Assembly: GCA_001805565.1 (NCBI GenBank)
Contig: MHGM01000058.1
Coordinates: forward strand, 1 to 5,387
Reading direction: 5' to 3'
DNA length: 5,387 bases
Source: Omnitrophica WOR_2 bacterium RIFCSPHIGHO2_01_FULL_52_10
Lineage (GTDB): Bacteria > Omnitrophota > Gorgyraeia > Zapsychrales > Zapsychraceae
The translations under genes and the position numbers were made by a program. This document shows positions 1-4,969 of this stretch, piece after piece (within the stretch, counting starts at the first letter, position 1; every line of letters starts with the position of its first letter). The notes beneath the pieces were generated by a model that searched no databases, had not been told where the DNA came from, and was given only the letters and a program-made list of their open reading frames with translations.

Positions 1-98
1 AATTACCGTCCATAACGGATTTGATAACGATCTTCCCCGGCCAGGTGACAATCACATCATTTTGAACGTCATTATCAAATCCGTTATGGACGGTAATT
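1..98. repeat. 27-bp perfect inverted repeat inside the TPR gene
   Basis: Positions 1-27 are the exact reverse complement of 72-98. Pairing extends to 30 positions (1-30 with 69-98) with one mismatch, C28/A71, which would be a G-U pair in the minus-strand transcript. The loop is 38 nt. Both arms are in the open frame of the TPR protein and encode unrelated peptides (ITVHNGFDN and VIKSVMDGN). The left arm starts exactly at the window edge, so it may be longer, or may be an assembly or amplification fold-back if this is a contig end. Confidence 0.85.
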
Positions 99-1093
99 TT
101 CATATATTTGTCGACAAGATTGAGTCCCGGATGGATGCGCAGAATGTGGCGGATCTTGGCGATGGCCGCCTGCCCCGGATACCACGGCGTCTGCCAATAC
201 GTCCAGGCAGCCGTTTTAGGGAAATGCACGACCAGAGCGTGGTACGCGCGCAAGGCCTCGTCATACATCTTCGCCTTTTCAAAAATCGTCCCCAGAAAAA
301 AAAGCCGCACGCCCCAGGATTCGGGGGCCGTTACCCATTTGAAATACGCCGCTTCCAGATCGTCGCTGTTAACAAAATCCCAATGTTTTCCCTTCAGGCG
401 TCCTTCCTTGCGGACCTCTTGATAGCGGGGATTTTGAAAAATGGCGCCGCTGTTAGGGTAGATACCTTCCCCGACCGCCGCGGACAAGCCTGCCATGTCT
501 TTAATGACATACCCGTAATCCTGTGTTCCTACTTTTTGAAATTCACCATATTTTTGATAATCCACAATGCGGGATTTGCCCTTGGTGTGAATATATGGTT
601 TGGTCCGTCGGACTTTGTCCAGCTGAACTTCCGGCTCTTCCTCCACCTTGCCGGTCAAGACATTGATACTGGCCTGGCTTTTTTCCGCCACCGACCAGTA
701 CCATCCCCGCGGGTCCCACGCCTGCGCCCACGGATATTCATCGATGATCTCCTGAAACTTTACGACGGCCTCGGCGGTCTTGCCGGCATTCATCAGCGCC
801 TCGGCCTTGATGAAAAGGCAGGTCGCGACACTATTGAGCGCCTGATATTGCTCTTCCTGACCGCGCTGCGGAAACCCGGTCAATTGTTTCTCCTGCTCTT
901 GAGCGTCTTTACCGTAGAGCGCGGCACATTGACCGACGAGTTCTGCGAGCCTCTGCAGATTCCCCTGGCCGGAAGCGGCCCAGGCTCGCTGAACGAGTTC
1001 CGGGCTGGAAGGTTCTTGAGCAAAAGAAACAGAACAGAAAAGAAAAGTAGAGAGTAGAAAGTAGAGAGTAGAGAGTATAAAGTTGGAGCGCAT
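1..1093 (-). CDS. Secreted TPR-containing protein, C-terminus outside the window (partial)
   Basis: Translating the minus strand from the ATG at 1093 gives 364 uninterrupted codons to the window edge, so the 3' end is missing. Residues 1-25 form a signal peptide: basic MRSN start, hydrophobic stretch ILSTLYFLLSTFLF, and a likely signal peptidase I site after Ser-Phe-Ala25. The rest should be periplasmic or cell-surface. Residues about 87-121 (KAEALMNAGKTAEAVVKFQE, ending EYP) and 261-292 (GTIFEKAKMYDEALRAYHAL, ending HFP) read as TPR-like helix pairs, which usually bind partners rather than catalyse. A less helical segment follows with NGFDNDVQNDVIVTWPGK near residue 340. The start overlaps the S23 stop as TAATG, so translation is probably coupled; an in-frame ATG at 1102 (adding Met-Glu-Leu) is the alternative, and neither has a strong ribosome site. 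The long opposite-strand frame here is rejected because this strand alone gives a signal peptide plus TPRs. Exact function is unknown; a role alongside the sugar importer is inferred only from position. Confidence 0.8.
   Translation of the reverse strand, partial: MRSNFILSTLYFLLSTFLFCSVSFAQEPSSPELVQRAWAASGQGNLQRLAELVGQCAALYGKDAQEQEKQLTGFPQRGQEEQYQALNSVATCLFIKAEALMNAGKTAEAVVKFQEIIDEYPWAQAWDPRGWYWSVAEKSQASINVLTGKVEEEPEVQLDKVRRTKPYIHTKGKSRIVDYQKYGEFQKVGTQDYGYVIKDMAGLSAAVGEGIYPNSGAIFQNPRYQEVRKEGRLKGKHWDFVNSDDLEAAYFKWVTAPESWGVRLFFLGTIFEKAKMYDEALRAYHALVVHFPKTAAWTYWQTPWYPGQAAIAKIRHILRIHPGLNLVDKYMKITVHNGFDNDVQNDVIVTWPGKIVIKSVMDGN
1046..1075. repeat. Left inverted-repeat arm of the S23 cassette
   Basis: A GTAGAGA-type low-complexity arm that pairs with 1485-1514 (29/30; the 19 bp at 1057-1075 match 1485-1503 perfectly). 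On the minus strand it reads as codons for LSTLYFLLST, the core of the signal peptide of the TPR protein, so here the repeat is coding sequence. Related but looser GA-rich sequence continues to about 1021. Confidence 0.9.
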
Positions 1094-1458
1094 TAATTCC
1101 ATTTTGAAATTAACGAATGCAACATTGCCCTGATCTCGGCCAAAACGGCCGTTCTTTTATCGATGATTTCATCCGGAAGAATGGATTTAAATCGTTTGTA
1201 TCTTCCGAGGGCTTCCCCTGAAGACCCTTTCGACATTCGAAAAAAATTAATTATCTCTTTTCCTGATTTTCTTTCGTACCCTTCTTCCATATTCGCACAT
1301 ATGGAATCCAGACAACGCAACTGATTTGCGGCCAATGTTCTGCCGGCGAAATTTTTCTCTAAAATCGGCATATCTTCGTTCAGAAAATTCTCAAATAATT
1401 CTTTCGCCTTTTGATAAACATGAAAATCTTCAACGCATTTTATCTTCTGTTCCGGCAC
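1093..1458 (-). CDS. S23 / 23S rRNA intervening-sequence family four-helix bundle protein
   Basis: A 121-residue protein, the usual length for the S23 (IVS-encoded, four-helix bundle) family. Family-like features are the opening EDFHVYQKAKELFENF helix (residues 10-25), the core segment with SICANMEEGYERKSGKEI (residues 52-69; compare the family pattern S-x-x-A-N-x-x-E-G-Y-x-R-x-S), and FFRMSKGSSGEA (72-83). Members fold as helical bundles that assemble into oligomers. They occur inside rRNA intervening sequences and, as relatives, as accessory proteins of diversity-generating retroelements, where they bind nucleic acid; the role of standalone members is unknown. The start is GTG at 1458, chosen because AGGAGG lies 8 nt upstream; the ATG right after that ribosome site is out of frame. 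No reverse transcriptase or variable repeat is visible, so a retroelement role has no support here. The stop shares a base with the start of the TPR gene, placing the frame in the same transcript. Confidence 0.85.
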   Translation of the reverse strand: MPEQKIKCVEDFHVYQKAKELFENFLNEDMPILEKNFAGRTLAANQLRCLDSICANMEEGYERKSGKEIINFFRMSKGSSGEALGRYKRFKSILPDEIIDKRTAVLAEIRAMLHSLISKWN

Positions 1459-1466
1459 AACCGCAT

Positions 1467-1472
1467 CCTCCT
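1467..1472 (-). promoter_or_regulatory. Strong ribosome-binding site of the S23 gene
   Basis: AGGAGG on the minus strand, 8 nt before the GTG at 1458. It is the best ribosome site in the window and settles the GTG start. It lies inside the cassette, so the element carries its own translation signal. Confidence 0.85.
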
Positions 1473-1484
1473 TTCACGCTCCCT

Positions 1485-1514
1485 CTCTCTACTCTCTACT
1501 TTCTCCTCTCTACT
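1485..1514. repeat. Right inverted-repeat arm of the S23 cassette
   Basis: A CTCTCTACT-type arm, the reverse complement of 1046-1075 except at 1505. It lies between the permease stop and the ribosome-binding site of the S23 gene and is untranslated on the minus strand. Similar CT-rich sequence continues on both sides (about 1481-1526). Confidence 0.9.
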
Positions 1515-1522
1515 CTGCCTCT

Positions 1523-2368
1523 CTATCCTACTATTGCACCTGAAGACAGTCCCTTGACGATGTGTTTTTGCATCGCGAGATAAATGACGACGATAGGAAT
1601 GGCGGCGATGGTCAAGCCGGCCATCAACAACGGATAATCCACGCTGTGCGATCCCTGGAACACCATCAGGCCTCTCTGCAGGGGCATCAAGGATTTATCG
1701 TTCAACAAAAGCGTCGCCAGGATATATTCATTCCAGACATTCAATGAATTGAAAATCACAATGACCGCCAAGGCGGGACGGGCCAACGGAAGCGCGACGT
1801 GCCACCAGATGCCCAGCCGGCCGCAGCCGTCGATACGGGCCGCGTCCTCCAGATCGGAAGGCATCTTGTCAAAAAACGTCTTTAGCAGCAGAATGCTCAT
1901 GGACAGCCCGACGTTGATCATGCACAAAATATAACCGAGGCGCGTGTTGATCAGCCCCAGCACGGTCATCAGCCGGTACAAGGGGACGAAGCTCCCCGGC
2001 AAGGGGATCATCATCGCGGCGACGAACATATAGAAGAAAAAATTCTTCCCCGGGAAATCCAGCCGGGAGAAAGAGTACGCCGCCAGGGACGCGACCAGCA
2101 CAATACCGACGACAACACAGGTTGTGTAAAGCAAGCTGTTAAAGAAATATATGCCGAAATTTCCTTCGGTCCACGCCTGGGCGAAATTCCCGAAGTTGAT
2201 CGCGCGGGGGATAAACGACTTGTCCGTGAAGACGGTTTCGTTGGTCATCAGGGCGCTGCGCAGCATCCAGAAAAGCGGGAACAGGCAGGTGACCGCAAAA
2301 ATAATCAGGAACATGTGGACCAGGAATCCCTTGGCTATCCTTTGCACCACATATTTATTTGTTTCCAT
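1523..2368 (-). CDS. Sugar ABC transporter permease, MalG/UgpE type
   Basis: An inner-membrane subunit of a carbohydrate importer, 281 residues from ATG 2368, typical for the MalG family. Six hydrophobic segments can be drawn, about residues 15-37, 75-98, 110-131, 141-163, 198-220 and 247-266. The EAA loop that docks on the ATPase is at about 173-198 (LEDAARIDGCGRLG, then VALPLARP). The ending GLSSGAIVG resembles the common MalG ending GLTAGAVKG, so the C-terminus is native although a repeat cassette begins right after it. The frame stays open to an ATG at 2449, but those 27 extra codons lie mostly in the hairpin block and carry no family similarity; GAGGG 7 nt before 2368 supports the shorter form. 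It should pair with the MalF-type permease and binding protein upstream. Substrate cannot be read from the sequence. Confidence 0.93.
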   Translation of the reverse strand: METNKYVVQRIAKGFLVHMFLIIFAVTCLFPLFWMLRSALMTNETVFTDKSFIPRAINFGNFAQAWTEGNFGIYFFNSLLYTTCVVVGIVLVASLAAYSFSRLDFPGKNFFFYMFVAAMMIPLPGSFVPLYRLMTVLGLINTRLGYILCMINVGLSMSILLLKTFFDKMPSDLEDAARIDGCGRLGIWWHVALPLARPALAVIVIFNSLNVWNEYILATLLLNDKSLMPLQRGLMVFQGSHSVDYPLLMAGLTIAAIPIVVIYLAMQKHIVKGLSSGAIVG

Positions 2369-2375
2369 CCCAGGA

Positions 2376-2380
2376 CCCTC
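2376..2380 (-). promoter_or_regulatory. Ribosome-binding site deciding the MalG-type permease start
   Basis: GAGGG on the minus strand with 7 nt to the ATG at 2368. It lies just outside the hairpin block (which ends at 2389) and argues against initiation at 2449. Confidence 0.65.
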
Positions 2381-2393
2381 TTCTTTCCTATCC

Positions 2394-2417
2394 CGGATTT
2401 TTCTAATGAAAAATCCG
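2394..2417. repeat. Hairpin, 10-bp perfect stem
   Basis: CGGATTTTTC, loop TAAT, GAAAAATCCG. The right-arm sequence recurs at 2587-2596, so the left arm has two possible partners. Confidence 0.85.
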
Positions 2418-2442
2418 CCTCGAGCGATAGCGAGAGGCCGCA

Positions 2443-2469
2443 AGGACAAACTCGACGAGAGTTTGTCCT
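2443..2469. repeat. Hairpin, 11-bp perfect stem
   Basis: AGGACAAACTC, 5-nt loop GACGA, GAGTTTGTCCT. Confidence 0.85.
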
Positions 2470-2475
2470 GCTTTG

Positions 2476-2508
2476 TCCCGCGAAATGTCCAAAAGACATT
2501 TCACGGGA
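2476..2508. repeat. Hairpin, 14-position stem with one G-U in the transcript
   Basis: Arms 2476-2489 and 2495-2508 pair around a 5-nt loop. The only mismatch (C2481/A2503) becomes a G-U wobble in minus-strand RNA, the direction of transcription of the operon. Confidence 0.85.
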
Positions 2509-2513
2509 TAAAA

Positions 2514-2545
2514 TCCCCGAAATCGCGTTTCGCGATTTCAGGGGA
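2514..2545. repeat. Hairpin, 14-bp stem with a one-base bulge
   Basis: GAAATCGCG (2519-2527), loop TTT, CGCGATTTC (2531-2539), a bulged A at 2540, then five further pairs (2514-2518 with 2541-2545). Confidence 0.85.
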
Positions 2546-2604
2546 CGGGGTATCCCAAATTTTGCGCCGCACAAAGAAGTACAGTCGAAAAATCCGGGAT
2601 TACC

Positions 2605-2645
2605 TTGCAAAACCGCCAAAATCCTGATCGGATTTTGGCGTGCAA
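2605..2645. repeat. Hairpin, 11-bp perfect stem with outer 5-bp extension
   Basis: CGCCAAAATCC (2614-2624), loop TGATC, GGATTTTGGCG (2630-2640). Outside it TTGCA (2605-2609) pairs with TGCAA (2641-2645), leaving a 4-nt one-sided bulge. Confidence 0.8.
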
Positions 2646-2656
2646 CCCCTTCGGGG

Positions 2657-2680
2657 CAAATTTTGCTATCGCAAAATTTG
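2657..2680. repeat. Hairpin, 10-bp perfect stem at the end of the block
   Basis: CAAATTTTGC, loop TATC, GCAAAATTTG. The left-arm word recurs at 2556-2565. A short CCCC/GGGG palindrome (2646-2656) abuts it. Confidence 0.85.
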
Positions 2681-2683
2681 GGA

Positions 2684-3601
2684 TTACGCCTGCTTCATCC
2701 GGTTGGACAGCCATTTAAAGGCCACCGAAACCATGATCAGGATAACCCCGAAATTGATACCCATCGCGCAGGCGTACCCGAAACGGTTGGTCCCCGTCAT
2801 CGCCGAGAGAATGCGCGTGACCGGGACTTCCGTGTGATACCCAAGCCCCTGTCCGACCATGGATAAAACCAGCACGAAAACCTGCATGGAGCCCAGGACC
2901 GTCAAGATCACCACCACGAGCATGACCGGCACCATCATCGGGAGGGTCACGTTGGTAAAAAGCTTCCAGGAACCGGCCCCGTCGACGCGCGCGGCTTCGT
3001 AAAGCTGGCGGTCGATCGTTTGCAAGCCCGCCAAAAGCATGATGAACCCCCACCCGAACCCTTTCCAGGAATGGACGATGGCGATACAGGTCAGCGCCGT
3101 CTTGGGGTCCGAAAGCCAGTTATGGACCAGCTGGGGCAGCCCCGTCTTCGTCAGCCAATAATTCAGCAGCCCGATATGCTGACCGTCCTGCACGCCCGCG
3201 TAAAGGATCCACTGCCAGATAAGCCCCACCACGACCTCGGAGAGGACCGGCGGGATAAAAAACACGACGCGATAAAACCGCTTCATGCGGATCTCCCGGT
3301 CGCAGGCCAAAGCCAGCGCGAAGGCCAAAACGTTCTGGAACGTCAGGGCGATGAACGTGATGTACGCCGCGTGGCCCATCGCCTGCCACCAGACCTCATC
3401 TTTCATCAATTCCTGGAGATTCTGCAGCCCGACGTACTTCATCGACGGCGTGATGCCGTTCCATTCATGAAAGGACAGCCGGAAAATATCGAAAAAAGGA
3501 TAAATATAAAAAATACAAAATATCAGGATGGCGGGCAGGACGAAGGAGAAATTCTTAAGATGGTCCTGGAGCCGGAACCAGGAGAAATTTTTTAATTGCA
3601 T
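2684..3601 (-). CDS. Sugar ABC transporter permease, MalF/UgpA type
   Basis: An inner-membrane subunit of the carbohydrate importer, 305 residues, normal for UgpA/LacF-like permeases. The first membrane segment is about residues 19-40 (FVLPAILIFCIFYIYPFF), followed by the usual RLSFHEWNG. Further segments lie near 78-99, 112-133, 168-192, 222-248 and 275-297. The EAA loop for the ATPase is at about 202-221 (EAARVDGAGSWKLFTNVTLP), matching the E-A-A-x-x-D-G-A consensus well. ATG 3601 is the only plausible start, yet no purine-rich ribosome site precedes it: the upstream gap is all ATACGA-type repeat. Translation may depend on ribosomes finishing the binding-protein gene 67 nt upstream. The TAA stop lies in the end of the hairpin block. 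Partner proteins are the adjacent binding protein and MalG-type permease. Confidence 0.94.
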   Translation of the reverse strand: MQLKNFSWFRLQDHLKNFSFVLPAILIFCIFYIYPFFDIFRLSFHEWNGITPSMKYVGLQNLQELMKDEVWWQAMGHAAYITFIALTFQNVLAFALALACDREIRMKRFYRVVFFIPPVLSEVVVGLIWQWILYAGVQDGQHIGLLNYWLTKTGLPQLVHNWLSDPKTALTCIAIVHSWKGFGWGFIMLLAGLQTIDRQLYEAARVDGAGSWKLFTNVTLPMMVPVMLVVVILTVLGSMQVFVLVLSMVGQGLGYHTEVPVTRILSAMTGTNRFGYACAMGINFGVILIMVSVAFKWLSNRMKQA

Positions 3602-3668
3602 TATTCGTATCTCGTCGCTCGTATCTTGTATCTCGTCGAAATACGATATACGAGATACGAAATACGGA
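3602..3668. repeat. ATACGA/TCGTAT palindromic repeat array filling the gap
   Basis: The whole 67-bp gap between the binding-protein stop and the permease start consists of variants of GTATCTCG and its reverse complement. TTCGTATCTCGT (3604-3615) pairs perfectly with 3650-3661 (12 bp), and GTATCTCGTCG is directly repeated at 3607-3617 and 3628-3638. The transcript should fold into a stem just before the permease start. No ribosome site is present within it. Confidence 0.85.
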
Positions 3669-4949
3669 TCACTGTTTTGCCTTCTTCAGTTCGCGTTCCT
3701 TGATTTGCTGCACCTCGCGGGCGACTTCGGCCGGGGTCTTCTCGCCAATGATGATCGACTGGATCCCTTTGTCGAGCTTCTCGGTGACCAGCGCGTTCTC
3801 GGTATAAGGCCAAATGGCGGGGTGCGTCGTGAAATCCATAACGCCGGCAAATTCCGAAAGGATCGGGGGAATCGAAGCCAGGGCTTCCCGGTTCGACGGC
3901 AGGTTCCTGGTCTCGCGGGCCAAAAACGCCTGCTGCTTTTTTTGCGTAAGCCATTTCAAAAAGGCGATCGCTTTATCCTTGCGCGGCGAACTGTTGTTGA
4001 CGACCAACGACGATCCGGCCCCGCCCCAAATGCGCATGGGCCGGTCAGGGTTGACCGGAGGCGGCAGCATCGCCCCGTACTCCAGGTCCGAATTCATGTC
4101 GTTGTACACATTAACGCACCACGAACCGTTAAACGCGAAGGCCGCGCGCTCGAGGGCAAAATCCTGTTCGGCGTACTTGTTGGGTTTGGTAACGACCCCG
4201 TCGGCCAATACGCCTTTCTCCTGCAATTCCTGAAAAACGCTGAACACCTTGATCCAGTCGGGATCCGTGTAGGGGATTTCACCGCGGTAGGTGGCCATGA
4301 CCTTTTCTTCGCCCATGATGTTAAAGGCGTAATTCGAGGCGAAGCAATCGATCAGCCACATTTCTCCAAAACCCGAAACCAGCCCGGCGATTCCGACGCG
4401 CTTTAAGGCTTGACCGGCTTCGATGAATTCCGGAAACGTCCGGGGCACCTCCTGGATCCCCGCCTTTTGGAGCAATTTCTTGTTATAAAGCATCTGGATA
4501 TTGGTAACATCAAGCGGGACACCGTAAATTCCCGCCTGGACCCCATAAATATTTCCTTCCGGGAAGCGGTTCACGTCCAGGGCTTTGGGGAAAAGCATTT
4601 TCTCCCAAGCGCCATTTTCTTTCTGAAATTCTTCGGTCAGATCGGCGACAAAACCGCTCTGGATAAAAGAAGCGAAAATTTCTTTTTTATCAAGAATACC
4701 GTAGATATCGGGAAGGACGCGGGACTGGGCGGAAGCGACGATCCTTTGGCTGTAGACGTCGGAAGGAGCGTAAAGGTCGATCTTCACCTTGACGCCGGTT
4801 TGCTGTTCATAAAGCGCGGCTAATTCTTCGAGGGCGTTCTGGCGGTCGGTCATCCAGTGCCAGATGGTGATTGTATTGAGGTCTTCTTTTTTGGGGGCGC
4901 ACCCAAAGGACAGGAACAAGCAAAGCGCGAGGCTGACTACTCTTCTCAT
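3669..4949 (-). CDS. Sugar ABC transporter substrate-binding protein, family 1
   Basis: The exported receptor that captures a sugar and delivers it to the two permeases encoded next. It has 426 residues from ATG 4949, usual for family 1 (MalE/UgpB-like) proteins. After a signal peptide come the typical first strand TITIWHWMTD (residues 26-35), the helix NALEELAALYEQQTGVKVKI, and LPDIYGI (79-85), the usual P-D-hydrophobic strand after the first lobe. The C-terminal region with AIAFLKWLTQKKQQAFLA and NLPSNREAL is also family-like. The signal peptide MRRVVSLALCLFLSFGC suggests a lipoprotein anchored at Cys17, but Ser-Phe-Gly before Cys is a poor lipobox (the Leu sits one place too far away), so cleavage by signal peptidase I is possible. 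GGGAGGG just before 4949 favours this start over the in-frame ATG at 4973. The gene is first in the operon behind a strong promoter. Substrate is unknown. Confidence 0.93.
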   Translation of the reverse strand: MRRVVSLALCLFLSFGCAPKKEDLNTITIWHWMTDRQNALEELAALYEQQTGVKVKIDLYAPSDVYSQRIVASAQSRVLPDIYGILDKKEIFASFIQSGFVADLTEEFQKENGAWEKMLFPKALDVNRFPEGNIYGVQAGIYGVPLDVTNIQMLYNKKLLQKAGIQEVPRTFPEFIEAGQALKRVGIAGLVSGFGEMWLIDCFASNYAFNIMGEEKVMATYRGEIPYTDPDWIKVFSVFQELQEKGVLADGVVTKPNKYAEQDFALERAAFAFNGSWCVNVYNDMNSDLEYGAMLPPPVNPDRPMRIWGGAGSSLVVNNSSPRKDKAIAFLKWLTQKKQQAFLARETRNLPSNREALASIPPILSEFAGVMDFTTHPAIWPYTENALVTEKLDKGIQSIIIGEKTPAEVAREVQQIKERELKKAKQ

Positions 4950-4952
4950 GAA

Positions 4953-4959
4953 CCCTCCC
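4953..4959 (-). promoter_or_regulatory. Ribosome-binding site choosing the binding-protein start
   Basis: GGGAGGG on the minus strand ends 3 nt before the ATG at 4949. Spacing is a little short, but the match is far better than anything before the alternative ATGs at 4973 and 4964. Confidence 0.7.
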
Positions 4960-4969
4960 GTCATTTTCC

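Larger units (their letters stand above)
1046..1514 (-). mobile_element. Putative S23 cassette bounded by 30-bp inverted repeats
   Basis: A 469-bp unit consists of a 30-bp arm (1485-1514), a strong ribosome site, the S23 gene and a second 30-bp arm (1046-1075). The arms are reverse complements with 29 of 30 positions matching (mismatch at 1055/1505). The right side nearly touches the TAG stop of the MalG-type permease (1523-1525), whose C-terminus looks complete. rRNA intervening sequences with S23 frames share this plan, namely a terminal stem enclosing the reading frame. No transposase and no obvious target duplication are visible, so mobility is inferred. An alternative is independent expansion of similar low-complexity repeats on both sides. 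Confidence 0.5.
2389..2602. repeat. Inverted-repeat unit 1 (ends TATCCC / GGGATTA)
   Basis: ATCCCGGATTTTTC at 2390-2403 is the exact reverse complement of 2587-2600, a 14-bp pair enclosing four of the local hairpins. The unit begins TATCCC and ends GGGATTA, the same ends as unit 2, which it overlaps by 52 bp. Confidence 0.7.
2389..2686. repeat. Hairpin-dense intergenic block between the two permeases
   Basis: This 298-bp block fills almost all of the space between the permease genes. It holds at least six local hairpins with 10-14 bp stems and 3-5 nt loops, each with a different stem sequence, plus two pairs of 14-nt arms that match at long range. Its right end supplies the TAA stop of the upstream permease; its left end is 9 bp from the ribosome site of the downstream one. 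Frames crossing it lack protein character. It could act as structured intercistronic RNA (stability, differential expression), as an inserted palindromic element, or both. It is not a simple Rho-independent terminator because no stem is followed by a clear T-run on the minus strand. Confidence 0.8.
2551..2686. repeat. Inverted-repeat unit 2 (ends TATCCC / GGGATTA)
   Basis: ATCCCAAATTTTGC at 2552-2565 is the exact reverse complement of 2671-2684. The unit begins TATCCC and ends GGGATTA, and its last three bases (TTA) are the stop codon of the MalF-type permease on the minus strand. Confidence 0.7.

Noticed and set aside
62..1057. 331-codon open frame on the plus strand
   Set aside because: Its translation is rich in Arg, Pro and Leu without domains, while the opposite strand gives a signal peptide, TPR segments and 364 open codons with a natural link to the S23 gene. 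The plus frame is an antisense shadow.
1046..1514. Diversity-generating retroelement (because of the S23/Avd relationship)
   Set aside because: No reverse transcriptase and no template/variable repeat pair are visible; the family match alone does not support it.
1046..1514. Classical insertion sequence
   Set aside because: The only frame inside is S23, not a transposase, and I see no convincing target-site duplication outside the arms.
2369..2449. N-terminal extension of the MalG-type permease to ATG 2449
   Set aside because: The 27 extra residues derive mostly from hairpin sequence, are Arg-rich ahead of the normal MalG start, and a ribosome site with correct spacing precedes ATG 2368.
2335..2619. 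94-codon minus frame through the hairpin block (and overlapping plus frames)
   Set aside because: It is composed of translated palindromes, runs into the MalG-type permease in another frame and shows no protein-like pattern.
2389..2686. CRISPR array or Rho-independent terminator
   Set aside because: The stems differ in sequence with no constant repeat and spacer spacing, and no GC-rich stem is followed by a T-run in the transcript direction.
3528..4406. 292-codon plus frame opposite the binding protein
   Set aside because: Antisense shadow of a clear family 1 binding protein.
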